Shown: positions 17,675 to 30,081 of the stretch, in pieces
Layout of the letters: each line of letters starts with the position of its first letter
How positions within the stretch are numbered: the stretch's first letter is position 1
From: an uncultured Pseudomonadota bacterium
GTDB taxonomy: Bacteria > Myxococcota_A > UBA796 > SXON01
Assembly (NCBI GenBank): GCA_903875225.1
Contig: CAIQVJ010000043.1
Coordinates: 1-64,000 of the forward strand
Length of the DNA stretch: 64,000 nucleotides
Direction of reading: 5' to 3'
Translations under genes and position numbers: made by a program
The notes under the pieces: generated by a model
Seen by the model: the letters and a program-made list of their open reading frames with translations, nothing else
Databases searched by the model: none
Told to the model about the DNA's origin: nothing

Positions 17675-18008
17675 TCTTTTTGGCGGTGGCGGCCCCTTGG
17701 GCGGCGGCATGGCAGGCATGCTCGGGGGCTTCCAGCAGCAGATGGCCGACCTGCAGGCCGAGGCCGAGCGCGCCGAGGTGGAGGGAGTCGCGGGCGGCGG
17801 TCTGGTCGTGGTCCGGATGAACGGGGGCCAGGAGGTGCTCTCCGTGAAGATCGACCCGAAGGCCGCAGCGGATGTGGAGATGCTCGAGGATCTGGTCCGC
17901 GCCGCGAGCAACGATGCCATCCGCCGGGCCAAGGAAGTCGTCGCCGAGAAGTTGATGGGCCTGGCGGCGGGGATGGGTCTGCCTCCCGGCCTGTTCGGCG
18001 GCGGATGA
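17667..18008 (+). CDS. ybaB: YbaB/EbfC family nucleoid-associated protein
   Basis: Small DNA-binding protein, 113 residues, usually a dimer that coats the nucleoid. Typical features are the Gly/Met-rich start, the coiled helix [18 protein letters not shown], the strand VVVRMNGGQEVLSVKIDP and the helix LEDLVRAASNDAIRRAKEV, ending in a Gly-rich tail. It sits between dnaX and recR in the conserved order and overlaps both: 8 bases with the tau-type frame and 4 bases with recR. Confidence 0.93.
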   Translation: MSDLFGGGGPLGGGMAGMLGGFQQQMADLQAEAERAEVEGVAGGGLVVVRMNGGQEVLSVKIDPKAAADVEMLEDLVRAASNDAIRRAKEVVAEKLMGLAAGMGLPPGLFGGG

Positions 18009-18601
18009 GCGACCCCTTCCGCAAGGCGGTCCAGCAGCTCGCCCGTTTTCCGGGCGTCGGGGAAAAGACCGCCACCCGGCACGCGTACTGGCTGCTTCGT
18101 CAACCCCCGGAGGCGGCCGAGAACATCGCCGCGGCGATCCTCGGCCTGAAGGCCTCCGTGCGTGAGTGCAGCGTGTGCTGCGATCTCTCGGACCGCGAGC
18201 TCTGCGCGCGCTGTGCGGACCCCCGCAGGAACCCGGCCTTGATCTGCGTCGTGGAGCGCCCGCAGGATGTGCGCGCGATTGATGCCTCCGGCGAATTCCA
18301 GGGTCGCTTCCACGTGCTGCACGGTGCCCTCTCCCCCCTGGACGGCGTGGGCCCCAACGAACTGCGAATCCAATCGCTCGTCGCCCGGCTCGCCGCCCAG
18401 GAGCCCGGAGCGGAGTGCATCCTCGCGACTGATCCCGACGTGGAGGGCGACGCGACATCGCTCTATGTCGCCCGCCTCCTGCGTCCGCTCGGCGTCCGCG
18501 TCACCCGCCTCGCTCACGGCATCGCGGTCGGCACAGAGATCGAATTCGCCGATCGCGTCTCGCTCGCTCGCGCGCTCGAAGGGCGGCGCGAGATCTCCTG
18601 A
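18005..18601 (+). CDS. recR: Recombination protein RecR
   Basis: Part of the RecFOR pathway that loads RecA at single-strand gaps. 198 residues, the standard length. Helix-hairpin-helix FPGVGEKTATRHAYWLL (15-31), four-cysteine zinc finger (Cys55, Cys58, Cys67, Cys70), then a Toprim domain with VVERPQD (82-88) and the ILATDPDVEGDATS segment. A Walker-like C-terminal motif follows. Overlaps ybaB by 4 bases (ATGA), closing the dnaX-ybaB-recR operon. Confidence 0.96.
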   Translation: MSDPFRKAVQQLARFPGVGEKTATRHAYWLLRQPPEAAENIAAAILGLKASVRECSVCCDLSDRELCARCADPRRNPALICVVERPQDVRAIDASGEFQGRFHVLHGALSPLDGVGPNELRIQSLVARLAAQEPGAECILATDPDVEGDATSLYVARLLRPLGVRVTRLAHGIAVGTEIEFADRVSLARALEGRREIS

Positions 18602-18650
18602 CGCCCCCCGGAGCCGGCTGCTGCCGGGCCGGCGGGCGCAGGCCTCCGCG

Positions 18651-19007
18651 TCACTCCATCAGCAGGGGCTCCTGTTGGGCCCGTTGCAGCATCCCCTGGA
18701 GCGCCGCAGTCGCGTCGGGGTCGAGCGCCATGAACTGGACGCCAGCGCCCACCACCTCGCCGGTCGCGTCATCGATCCGGTGCCAACGCACCTGACCCGA
18801 CGCGGTCACGGCCATTCCATCGTCGAGGTGTACCTGGAGCCGCACCACCTCACCGACCGGCGGCGGGTTCTCCATGGACACAAATACACCGCCTTCGCTT
18901 ATGTTCTGGCTGAAGCCGGTGTAGAAGTTCGACTGCGACTCCACCGTGATGCGCGCTTCGAGCAGGTACCGGACCGCAACCCGGCCGCTGAGGGAGGCAC
19001 CTTTCAT
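18651..19007 (-). CDS. PilZ-domain protein
   Basis: 118 residues, a stand-alone PilZ domain of the type common in myxobacteria, probably a cyclic-di-GMP effector. The binding motifs are present in partly altered form: RVAVRY (RxxxR-like) near residue 9-14 and the second motif NISEGGVFV (D/NxSxxG) near 36-44. The conserved GEVVRLQVHL and GVQF strands follow. ATG at 19007 is chosen; a GTG two codons upstream is possible. The start overlaps the stop of a nine-codon upstream reading frame (see 19004-19033). Two GGDEF proteins elsewhere in the window show that the second messenger is used. Confidence 0.8.
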   Translation of the reverse strand: MKGASLSGRVAVRYLLEARITVESQSNFYTGFSQNISEGGVFVSMENPPPVGEVVRLQVHLDDGMAVTASGQVRWHRIDDATGEVVGAGVQFMALDPDATAALQGMLQRAQQEPLLME

Positions 19008-19033
19008 CTGCACCGTCCGTTGATGTCTGGCAT
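19004..19033 (-). other. Nine-codon upstream reading frame coupled to the PilZ gene
   Basis: On the minus strand AAGGA stands just before an ATG at 19033 that opens MPDINGRCR and stops; its TGA overlaps the ATG of the PilZ gene as ATGA. The ribosome-binding site is better placed for this mini-frame than for the PilZ start, so ribosomes may initiate here and re-initiate on pilZ. It may also be chance. Confidence 0.35.
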
Positions 19034-19135
19034 TCCTTGTCCTTTGAGGGTGTCAAGAGCGTAACCCGCATTCTGTGTTTGCTGCGCGGTCGCGGAACGG
19101 GGCATACTATGGACACGTCAAGCCCTGGAGTTGAA

Positions 19136-19720
19136 ATGCTGCCTCGCCTCGCCGCCGCCACCGCCCTCGCCGCGATCCTCTGCCCTCCCGCCCACGCCGA
19201 CCCGCTCAGCCTCCGCCTGCCCAGCTCCGGCGGGGTCGTCGCGATCGGCTGGGGCGAGGTGTCCGGTGGCTACTGGGTAGACCCCCACCTCGGCTTCGAG
19301 GTCGACGCCACGCTGCCCGGCACCGTCGGCATCGCCGCCGGGACGCGAGGCCGTGTCGGGGGGGTGTTCGGGCTCGATTTTGGGATCGCGGGCGGCCCGA
19401 CCCTGGACATCGGCGTGCCGGCGGTCGGACTGCAAGTAGCACCCTGGGTCGACTTCGCGGTGCGCACCCCGGTGCTGCTGGACCTCGGCGTGGTCCTGCC
19501 CGGCCAGGTGGGCCTCACGGTGTTCGGCGCGACATGGAGCGCACCGCTGCTGCTCGAAGGCTCGGTCGCAGTGGCGCTCGGGCCGGTGCGGCTCGGCTTG
19601 TGGGGGAATGTCGGCGCCACGGTCCAGGCCCGGAGCTGGACCGTCGACGGGAACGGGGGGCTCTGGCTGGGCGTGGGGAAGGAGAATCGCGAGAAAGGCC
19701 GTACACACCAAACTAAATAG
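19136..19720 (+). CDS. Secreted beta-rich protein of unknown function
   Basis: 194 residues. ATG at 19136 with GGAG seven bases upstream opens a clean signal peptide MLPRLAAATALAAILCPPAHA, cleaved before Asp22. The mature part is almost entirely glycine- and valine-rich alternating strands with few charged residues (GFEVDATLPGTVGIAAGTRG, DLGVVLPGQVGLTVFG), as in small outer-membrane or surface beta-sheet proteins. No family recognised. A TACTAT box at 19105-19110 could be its -10 element. The C-terminus ends in a basic tail. Confidence 0.65.
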   Translation: MLPRLAAATALAAILCPPAHADPLSLRLPSSGGVVAIGWGEVSGGYWVDPHLGFEVDATLPGTVGIAAGTRGRVGGVFGLDFGIAGGPTLDIGVPAVGLQVAPWVDFAVRTPVLLDLGVVLPGQVGLTVFGATWSAPLLLEGSVAVALGPVRLGLWGNVGATVQARSWTVDGNGGLWLGVGKENREKGRTHQTK

Positions 19721-19836
19721 GTTGTGGGCATCTCGTTCGCCAGGGCGCTCGAGGCCAAGGGGGTCAACCGTTTGCGGTATGCCCTTGCCGGGCGGTCACT
19801 CGGACGATAGCCGGGCTCCCTTCCGGAGCATGGCCC

Positions 19837-20280
19837 GTGAACATCATCCCGGACCTCACCCTGGCCCTCATCCAGGTAGTACCCTTCCTCGTGCTGGTGG
19901 CAGGGCTTCAGGTCATCCTCTTCAAGCCGATGTTGGACTACCTCCGCGACCGCGCTGACGCGACCGTTGGGGCAAAGCACGACGCGGAGACGCTCTCGAA
20001 GCAGGCGTCCGCGCGGCTCGGCGACTACGAGACGGCTCTCGCGAAGGTGCGCGCCGAGATCACCGAGTACCGCGCCGGGCTCCGCGGCGACGCCCACAAG
20101 GCGCACGCACACCACGTCGCCGAAGCTCGGCGCGAGGCAGACGTGCGCTTGCAGGGCGCGCTCCACGGCGTGCAGCGCGAGGCTGCTGCCGCGAGACTCG
20201 CAGTGGCAGGGATGTCGAAGGAATTGGCCGCGGACATCGTGAGCTCGGTGCTCGGCCGCAACCCCGCAGCGGAGGCGTAG
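19837..20280 (+). CDS. ATP synthase F0 subunit b' (divergent b)
   Basis: Peripheral stalk subunit: 147 residues from a GTG with GGAG upstream. One N-terminal membrane helix (about 8-28, VVPFLVLVAGLQVILF followed by KPMLDYLRDR, the typical b-subunit junction), then a long charged helix for dimerisation with subunit b. First gene of a seven-gene operon (b', b, delta, alpha, gamma, beta, epsilon). Paired b' and b genes mean a heterodimeric stalk, as in cyanobacteria, alphaproteobacteria and many deltaproteobacteria. The next gene starts with no gap. Confidence 0.88.
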   Translation: MNIIPDLTLALIQVVPFLVLVAGLQVILFKPMLDYLRDRADATVGAKHDAETLSKQASARLGDYETALAKVRAEITEYRAGLRGDAHKAHAHHVAEARREADVRLQGALHGVQREAAAARLAVAGMSKELAADIVSSVLGRNPAAEA

Positions 20281-20874
20281 ATGTTCGGCATTTCCCCAGC
20301 GTTTGCGGGCGAGGGTGAGCAACTCACGGCCGAGCAGAGGGAGGCGGAGGAATACGCCCCCCACTACGACCAGATCCTCTACGGTTGCCTCAACCTCTCG
20401 ATCTTCGTGGTGCTCCTGTTCTTCATCGCGCGGAAGCCGATCGCCGCTGCGATCGCCGGCCGGTCGCAACAGATCCGGAGTGGGCTCGACGAGGCCGCCC
20501 GCATGCAGGCGGACGCCCAGGCCCGGTTCGACGCCGTCGAGATCCGGCTCGCCGCGCTGGACAAGGAGATCGAGGACATGCGCATCGACGCGCGAGAGGA
20601 CGCCGACCGCGAGTCGAAGGTCCTCCAGGCGCGTGGCGAGCTCGACGCTGTCCGGGTCAAGGAGAGCGCCGAGCGGGCCATCCGAGAGGAGGCCGCGCGG
20701 GCACGCAACGAGATCCGTCAGGAGGCGGTCGCCCTGGCCGTCCAGCTCGCCAAGGAAACGATCGCCAAGACGATCTCCCGCGAAGACCAGGACCGGCTTG
20801 CGAAGGAATTCCTCGCGGCGGTCGACGCCGATCGCGCCAACCGGCCCCAGACCTCCAAGCCCGAGGGTGCATAG
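20281..20874 (+). CDS. atpF: ATP synthase F0 subunit b
   Basis: 197 residues. N-terminal region of about 35 residues with MFGISPAFAGEGEQ, possibly a cleaved or periplasmic leader as in long b subunits, then one membrane helix LNLSIFVVLLFFIARKP (about 38-54) and a long heptad-rich helix (RSQQIRSGLDEA onward) reaching to the delta-binding C-terminus. Pairs with the b' subunit to hold the alpha3beta3 head. Joined without gap to its neighbours; the stop is directly followed by the atpH ATG. Confidence 0.92.
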   Translation: MFGISPAFAGEGEQLTAEQREAEEYAPHYDQILYGCLNLSIFVVLLFFIARKPIAAAIAGRSQQIRSGLDEAARMQADAQARFDAVEIRLAALDKEIEDMRIDAREDADRESKVLQARGELDAVRVKESAERAIREEAARARNEIRQEAVALAVQLAKETIAKTISREDQDRLAKEFLAAVDADRANRPQTSKPEGA

Positions 20875-21426
20875 ATGACTGAAGGTTCTGTCGCCCGACG
20901 CTACGCGAAGGCCCTGCTGGAGATCGCACAGGAGGCCCACGCGGTGGACCGCTTCGGCAACGATCTGGAGAAGTTCTGGACCGTCGCACGGCTCGAGAAC
21001 AACCTTTTGCTGAGCGCCCTCTCGAACCCGGTGTTCACCCATCCGGAGCGCAAGCTCGTGCTCGAGCGCGTACTCCCCGGGATGAACCTCGAGAACACCG
21101 TGGCGAACTTCCTCCGGCTGCTGCTCGACAAGAACAGGCTGGACGGCATCGAGGCCATCGTGCGCGAGTACCGCGCGTTCGCAGACGTCGAAGCCAACCG
21201 CGTGCGCGCCACGGTGACCACCGCCACCGCCATCGACGCCATCGCGAGGGTGCAGGTCCAGCGCGCGCTCGAAGTCGCGACCGGCAAGTCGGTCGTCCTC
21301 GAAGCCAAGGTCGACGAATCGCTGATCGGGGGCATGGTCGCCCAGGTCGGCAGCCGCGTGTACGACGCCTCCATCAAGTCGCGCCTCGACCGCATCACCC
21401 TCTCCCTCTCCGATACCCGAGCCTGA
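20875..21426 (+). CDS. atpH: ATP synthase F1 subunit delta
   Basis: 183 residues, the normal length. Links the peripheral stalk to the top of the F1 head. N-terminal six-helix domain starting VARRYAKALLEIA (the family signature) and the C-terminal segment SVVLEAKVDESLIGGMVAQVGSRVYDASIK, the conserved delta motif. Third gene of the ATP synthase operon; atpA follows after 33 bases. Confidence 0.96.
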   Translation: MTEGSVARRYAKALLEIAQEAHAVDRFGNDLEKFWTVARLENNLLLSALSNPVFTHPERKLVLERVLPGMNLENTVANFLRLLLDKNRLDGIEAIVREYRAFADVEANRVRATVTTATAIDAIARVQVQRALEVATGKSVVLEAKVDESLIGGMVAQVGSRVYDASIKSRLDRITLSLSDTRA

Positions 21427-21459
21427 TTCCAGGCCGCAAAGCGGCCAAAGGACATTGAC

Positions 21460-22989
<1,530 letters not shown>

Positions 22990-23027
22990 TCCACGCTGAA
23001 TCAGGCAGGTAGAACCCGGAGGACTTC

Positions 23028-25411
<2,384 letters not shown>

Positions 25412-25413
25412 CC

Positions 25414-25689
25414 ATGCCGCTCACCGTGCGCATCGTCACCCCGCGCAAGATCGTCTTCGAAGGCATCGCCGACGGCGTGCAGGCCCCCGGAGAGCTCGGC
25501 GAGTTCGGCGTGCTCCCGAGCCACATCCCCCTGGTCACCACGCTCAAGCCGGGCACCGTGGTCGTGCACGGCAACCCGCGGCGGGCCTTCAAGGTCGGCA
25601 CGGGCTTCGCAGAAGCGGGGCCGGACCGCGTCACGCTGCTCGTCGAGACGTGTGAGGAAGTCGAGGGGAACGCACTCACCCACGGGTAG
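25414..25689 (+). CDS. atpC: ATP synthase F1 subunit epsilon, short form without C-terminal helices
   Basis: 91 residues instead of the usual 130-140. It keeps the N-terminal beta-sandwich (LTVRIVTPRKIVFEG, then GEFGVLPSHIPLVTTLKPG) that docks on gamma and the c-ring, and ends right after the last strand. The two-helix C-terminal domain that blocks rotation and inhibits ATP hydrolysis is absent. Short epsilons are known from several lineages, so it is probably functional. The downstream frame does not encode the missing helices before the convergent GGDEF gene ends at 25711. Confidence 0.92.
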   Translation: MPLTVRIVTPRKIVFEGIADGVQAPGELGEFGVLPSHIPLVTTLKPGTVVVHGNPRRAFKVGTGFAEAGPDRVTLLVETCEEVEGNALTHG

Positions 25690-25710
25690 CCTCCCGCGGG
25701 AGCCGGGCAG

Positions 25711-27024
25711 TCAGCCGGGCTCGCGTCCCGCATAGCGGAAGCCGTTGCGCTGCTGTTTCGCGCGGTACATGGCTTCGTCTGCGCGCTTGAGCAGCTCATC
25801 CTCGCCTGCGGCGTCCTCGGGATGCAGGGCGATGCCGATGCTCGACGAGATCGTCACGGCCGTGCCATCCAGATCGAACGGGGAGTTCAACGCCGCCAGG
25901 ATCTTCTGCGCCACGCGCGTCACCTGCTCCGGCTCCTTGAACCCCTCGATGATCACCGTGAATTCGTCGCCCCCGAGCCGCGCCACGGTGTCGACCTTGC
26001 GCAGGCACGCGCTCAGGCGGGCTCCGACGTGCTGGAGCAGCAGGTCCCCCATGTCGTGGCCCAGGGTGTCATTCACCTGCTTGAACCTGTCGAGGTCCAG
26101 GAACATGACGGCGACGGACCTCGAGTCGCGCGCGGCTCGGGCGAGGCTCTGTCGCAGGCGATCCAGGAACAGCGTCCGGTTGGGCAAGCCAGTGACCGGG
26201 TCATGCTGGGCAAGGAACGCATACCGCTCACGCTCACTGATGTCCTGCACCGCGAGCCACACCCGACCGGGGCTGCGTGCCCCGTCGCCGAAGACCTGCT
26301 GTCGCACGCTCAACCACCGCACCTGTCCATCCGTGCGGATGATCCGGAACTCCAGGGTCGGCCCCATCCCGGAGCGGATCGCATCCCGCCTCGCCAGGAA
26401 CAGCTCCCGATCGTCCGGATGCACCATCTGGCTGTAGGCCGGGTACCTGCCCCCGACCGGTAGCCTCCCGAGGATCGGCTCCGGATCGGAGTTCCAGATG
26501 AGGCGGTCCTCGTTCACCTCCCATTCCACCGAGTGCAGGCCTGCGAGCTCGTGCACCATCCGCAGGCGCTCTCGCTGCTCCATCAGCTCGATCTCCACCC
26601 GCTTGTGCGCGCTGATGTCCTGGAGCACGGCCAGGACGCGCTCGGGCTGGCCCTCCGGCCCCCGGAACACCTTCGCCCTGGCGGCCACCCACACCAGGTC
26701 GCCATCCGTCCGCACCACCCGATAGACGGCCTCCTCCTCCGTCGCTCGAACCCGCAGGAAGTGCGCCCGATCCTCCGGATGGACCATCTCCTCGAGCGGG
26801 GGGTACCCGCCGTCGAGGGGAACGGGGCCGAGGAGCCACTCCGGAGAGCTCCGCCAGCAGCACGTGTCGGAGGCAACGTCCCAGTCGAGCACGACGAGGC
26901 GGGCGAGTCCTTGCGCGAGCCCCATGACGTCCCGCTGATCGCTGGCTGCGCTCGCAACCGTCACCGGAGTCGACACCGGCAGGGCCGGGGCGAGTCTGAC
27001 GCGCTTGGGGACCGCGGAGCTCAT
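25711..27024 (-). CDS. Diguanylate cyclase with two PAS domains
   Basis: Predicted soluble enzyme making cyclic-di-GMP, 437 residues. Two PAS/PAC units (about 35-143 and 155-268), each with the VHPEDR/VHPDDR motif and a PAC end ([20 protein letters not shown]), then a GGDEF domain (about 270-432) with intact GGDEF at 351-355 and an inhibitory I-site RKVD at 342-345. No EAL domain and no membrane segment. Start at ATG 27024; an upstream extension would run through the asnS promoter region. Transcribed away from asnS and converging on atpC. Confidence 0.9.
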   Translation of the reverse strand: MSSAVPKRVRLAPALPVSTPVTVASAASDQRDVMGLAQGLARLVVLDWDVASDTCCWRSSPEWLLGPVPLDGGYPPLEEMVHPEDRAHFLRVRATEEEAVYRVVRTDGDLVWVAARAKVFRGPEGQPERVLAVLQDISAHKRVEIELMEQRERLRMVHELAGLHSVEWEVNEDRLIWNSDPEPILGRLPVGGRYPAYSQMVHPDDRELFLARRDAIRSGMGPTLEFRIIRTDGQVRWLSVRQQVFGDGARSPGRVWLAVQDISERERYAFLAQHDPVTGLPNRTLFLDRLRQSLARAARDSRSVAVMFLDLDRFKQVNDTLGHDMGDLLLQHVGARLSACLRKVDTVARLGGDEFTVIIEGFKEPEQVTRVAQKILAALNSPFDLDGTAVTISSSIGIALHPEDAAGEDELLKRADEAMYRAKQQRNGFRYAGREPG

Positions 27025-27154
27025 GCCAGAAGTGTACACCTCGCGTCGCCGGCTGCGCACGTCCGTCGAAAGGTTTTCGACAGAATCTGGACTCCTCCCG
27101 GGTACGTGCCACATGGTGCCCCCCCGGTTACCGCCCGCCACCCCTGGAGCCGTG

Positions 27155-28552
27155 ATGACTGCCGTTCGAATCGCAGACCTTCTCGCTGGAAAGATCCCGG
27201 TCGGAGAGACCGTCACCATCCAGGGATGGGTCCGTACGCGGCGTGACAGCAAGGCCGGGTTGAGCTTCGTGCAGGTCTCCGACGGCTCCTGCTTCCACCC
27301 GATTCAAGCCGTGTGCGAAGCCACGCTGCCCAACTACGAGAGCGAGGTGAAGCGGGTCACGACGGGGTGCTCGGTGTCGATCACCGGCGTGCTGGTTGCG
27401 AGTCCAGCCGCGGGCCAGGCCGTGGAGCTCAAGGCCACGAGCGTGAAGGTCGTGGGCTGGGTGGACGACCCCGAGACCTACCCGATGCAGCCGAAGCCGA
27501 TGTCCATGGAGTACCTGCGCGAGCAGGCGCACCTGCGGCCGCGCACCAATGTGATCGGCGCGGTGACGCGCGTCCGGAACACGCTGTCGTACGCCGTGCA
27601 CCGTTTCTTCCAGGAACGCGGCTTCTCCTGGATCCACACGCCCATCATCACCGGCAGCGACGCGGAAGGCGCCGGGCAGATGTTCCGCATCTCCACCCTC
27701 GACACAGCAAACCTCCCGCGCACCCCCGAGGGGGCCGTCGACTACACGAAGGACTTCTTCGGAAAGCCCGCGCACCTCACCGTCTCCGGACAGCTCAACG
27801 TCGAGGCCTATTGCCTCGCGATGAGCAAGGTCTACACGTTCGGGCCGACGTTCCGCGCCGAGAACAGCCAGACCCGGCGACACCTCGCGGAGTTCTGGAT
27901 GATCGAACCCGAGGTCGCGTTCGCAGACCTATCGGCGAACGCCGATCTTGCCGGAGACTTCCTTCAGTTCATCTTTCGTGCGGTGCTGAACGAACGCCAG
28001 GACGACCTCGAGTTCTTCGCGCAGCGCGTCGACAAGACCTGCATCTCCCGGCTCGAGCGTTTCGTGGACGCGAGCTTCGAACGACTCGACTACACCGAAG
28101 CTGTCGAGCGGCTTCTCAAGTCCACGGCGAAGTTCGAATTCCCCGTGGCCTGGGGCATCGACCTGCAGAGTGAGCACGAGCGCTGGCTCTGCGAGCAAGT
28201 GGGCCGACCGGTCGTGGTGATGAACTATCCGAAGGACATCAAGGCGTTCTACATGCGCCAGAACGAGGACGGGCGCACGGTGGCCGCCATGGACGTGCTC
28301 GCCCCCGGCGTGGGCGAGATCATCGGCGGAAGCCAACGTGAGGAGCGGCTCGACGTCCTGGACGCCCGCATCACCGCGATGGGGCTCGACCCCGCGGACT
28401 ACTGGTGGTACCGCGATCTCCGCCGGTACGGCTCCGTGCCACACGCCGGGTTCGGGCTCGGCTTCGAGCGTGCCGTCATGTACGCGACGGGCGTGGAGAA
28501 CATCCGCGACGTGATCCCGTACGCACGAGCGGCGGGCCAACTGGAGTTCTGA
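27155..28552 (+). CDS. asnS: Asparaginyl-tRNA synthetase
   Basis: Charges tRNA-Asn, 465 residues, normal length for a class IIb synthetase. N-terminal OB fold ([22 protein letters not shown]) for anticodon binding, then the catalytic core: motif 2 [21 protein letters not shown] region with the preceding [11 protein letters not shown], and motif 3 [12 protein letters not shown] near the end. ATG at 27155 with GGAG six bases upstream. Its presence means that Asn-tRNA can be made directly, and fits the idea that the asparagine-synthetase-like protein at 13314-14861 has another job. Confidence 0.97.
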   Translation: MTAVRIADLLAGKIPVGETVTIQGWVRTRRDSKAGLSFVQVSDGSCFHPIQAVCEATLPNYESEVKRVTTGCSVSITGVLVASPAAGQAVELKATSVKVVGWVDDPETYPMQPKPMSMEYLREQAHLRPRTNVIGAVTRVRNTLSYAVHRFFQERGFSWIHTPIITGSDAEGAGQMFRISTLDTANLPRTPEGAVDYTKDFFGKPAHLTVSGQLNVEAYCLAMSKVYTFGPTFRAENSQTRRHLAEFWMIEPEVAFADLSANADLAGDFLQFIFRAVLNERQDDLEFFAQRVDKTCISRLERFVDASFERLDYTEAVERLLKSTAKFEFPVAWGIDLQSEHERWLCEQVGRPVVVMNYPKDIKAFYMRQNEDGRTVAAMDVLAPGVGEIIGGSQREERLDVLDARITAMGLDPADYWWYRDLRRYGSVPHAGFGLGFERAVMYATGVENIRDVIPYARAAGQLEF

Positions 28553-28651
28553 CGGGGCCGCGGACACGCCGGCTTCTGGGGCGGCGCGCTGCCTGGGCGC
28601 TGCCGCACCCCCCGCAGTCGTACCGCCGCTTTGCCCCTGCGCGGGCGCCCG

Positions 28652-28921
28652 TCAGTTGAACAGCCGGCCCCACTCCTGCCGCAACAGATCGGCCTGCTCG
28701 GGCCGCATGTCGTTCTCGTGCTCAAACAGCCATTCTGCGAGCCGACGGCGCAACTCCTCGTACCCCACCTCGGCGTCCATGCGCTGCGCACGCACCAGAT
28801 CGGTGGTGATCGCGTCGATCGCGCGGGCGTCGATGTGCTGAAGATCCCGCAGCAAGGCGAGCAGATCGGCTGCCCGGGGGTCGAACAGGAGATGCTGGGC
28901 AGGAGTGACGCGGGGATTCAT
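28652..28921 (-). CDS. Short Smg/DUF494-like protein
   Basis: 89 residues, mostly helical, with FDPRAADLLALLRDLQHIDARAIDAI and a second helical pair ending LLRQEWGRLFN. The spacing of leucines matches the C-terminal half of Smg (DUF494), which follows the dprA homologue smf in E. coli. Here too it follows dprA, with an ATGA overlap. The N-terminal half of Smg (about 70 residues) is missing. Function of Smg is poorly known. The assignment rests on pattern plus gene order and is tentative. Confidence 0.6.
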   Translation of the reverse strand: MNPRVTPAQHLLFDPRAADLLALLRDLQHIDARAIDAITTDLVRAQRMDAEVGYEELRRRLAEWLFEHENDMRPEQADLLRQEWGRLFN

Positions 28922-29937
28922 GGCGGACCTCGAGGGACGTACCGGTTTCCGGGTAACCGACCGACCCGTCCGGTCAACCCGAGGGCGACCAGCGCAGCGC
29001 TCACCTCGGCGTGGGGAAGCCCGGTGAGTATCGCGATGGCGTCGGGGGTGGCCCCGATGCCCAGGGCGCGCAGGACCCTCTCCTCGCGCGTGTCCGGCCC
29101 GGGCCGGGCCGCGGGCGTAGCAGCGAGGCCCGCCGCACGGAGGACCGTGGCGGGTCCCCGAACCACCGTGGCACCTTCCTCGATCAGATCGAGGCAGCCC
29201 TCGCTCGCCGTCGCACCGAGCGGCCCGGGCACCGCGAGGACCTCCCTCCCCAGTCGGAGCGCGTGCCCGGCCGTGTTCTTCGCTCCGCTGCGGTGCGAAG
29301 CCTCCACCACCACGGTCGCGGCAGCGAGTCCGGCAACGATGCGGTTCCGCACCGGGAAGGTCCACTTGTCCGCCGGCATCGCGCACGGAAACTCGCTGAG
29401 CACCAGCCCCCCCTCATCCAGGATCCGACGCCGGAGCGCCTGCTGCCACGATGGCATCGGGCTCTCGATCCCCTGTCCCAGCACGGCGATCGTCGCCCCG
29501 GGGGCAGCGAGGTGAGCGACCCTGTCCACCCCGCGCGCCAGCCCGCTCACCACCACGCCCCCGCTTGCGACCACGGCTCGCGCGATGGCAGCCGCCTGCT
29601 CCTGTCCGTACGTGGTGCACGCTCTCGCCCCGACCACCGCGACGCCCGGACGAGCCAACAACGCGAGATTTCCCTCCGTCCCGAGCACGACCGGGCCATA
29701 GGGCTGATTCGTCAGGCACCGCGGCCACCCGGGCATCCCGACAGTCACCACCACTCCCCCGGGCTGCACCGAGGTCTGGGTGAGCGACCGCACGAGGTCC
29801 AGGGGCAGCCCCGCCTCCAGCCAACTCATGGCAGACGCCGAGCCCGCGGACTCGGCCCCACCCAGGGCGTGAATGATGGGCCAGAGATCTATCCGAGCCG
29901 CCGCGAAGGCAAGCCCCGTCCATGGGAGTGTTTTCAT
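28918..29937 (-). CDS. dprA: DNA-processing protein DprA
   Basis: Protects incoming single-stranded DNA and loads RecA during natural transformation. 339 residues: short helical N-terminus, the Rossmann-type core (VAVVGARACTTYGQEQAAAIARA, GVVVSGLARGVDRVAH, ATIAVLGQGIE, FPVRNRIVAGLA, AKNTAGHALRLGREVLAVPG) and a C-terminal winged-helix DML1-like domain (EERVLRALGIGATPDAIAILTGL). AAGGAAG precedes the ATG at 29937, and a strong promoter lies at 29977-30004. Co-translated with the Smg-like gene. Confidence 0.95.
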   Translation of the reverse strand: MKTLPWTGLAFAAARIDLWPIIHALGGAESAGSASAMSWLEAGLPLDLVRSLTQTSVQPGGVVVTVGMPGWPRCLTNQPYGPVVLGTEGNLALLARPGVAVVGARACTTYGQEQAAAIARAVVASGGVVVSGLARGVDRVAHLAAPGATIAVLGQGIESPMPSWQQALRRRILDEGGLVLSEFPCAMPADKWTFPVRNRIVAGLAAATVVVEASHRSGAKNTAGHALRLGREVLAVPGPLGATASEGCLDLIEEGATVVRGPATVLRAAGLAATPAARPGPDTREERVLRALGIGATPDAIAILTGLPHAEVSAALVALGLTGRVGRLPGNRYVPRGPP

Positions 29938-29976
29938 TGCCGAACTTCCTTTCGGAAGGGTGCGGTCGGCATCCGA

Positions 29977-30004
29977 TGTGTATATCGACAGCTGCGAATG
30001 TCAA
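29977..30004 (-). promoter_or_regulatory. Sigma-70-like promoter of dprA
   Basis: On the minus strand a consensus TTGACA (30004-29999) stands 16 bases before TACACA (29982-29977), inside the AT-rich string CGATATACACAT. The start would lie about 30 bases before the dprA ATG. It is the best -35 box seen in the window. The same short region must hold the divergent sod promoter. Confidence 0.6.
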
Positions 30005-30081
30005 CATTTTTCGACCGAACCCGCGCCCCGTGCACAGATAGAGGCCTCCCGATTTCCAACCCGAACTTCCCCGGAGTCTCC

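Noticed and set aside
19079..19110. A full sigma-70 promoter before the secreted protein at 19136
   Set aside because: TACTAT is a fair -10 box but the nearest -35-like TTGCTG is 20 bases away, too far for confidence.
25680..25712. Terminator for the ATP synthase operon (CTCCCGCGGGAG palindrome and GCCGGGC repeats)
   Set aside because: No T tract follows on either strand; it may still fold, but cannot be called a terminator.
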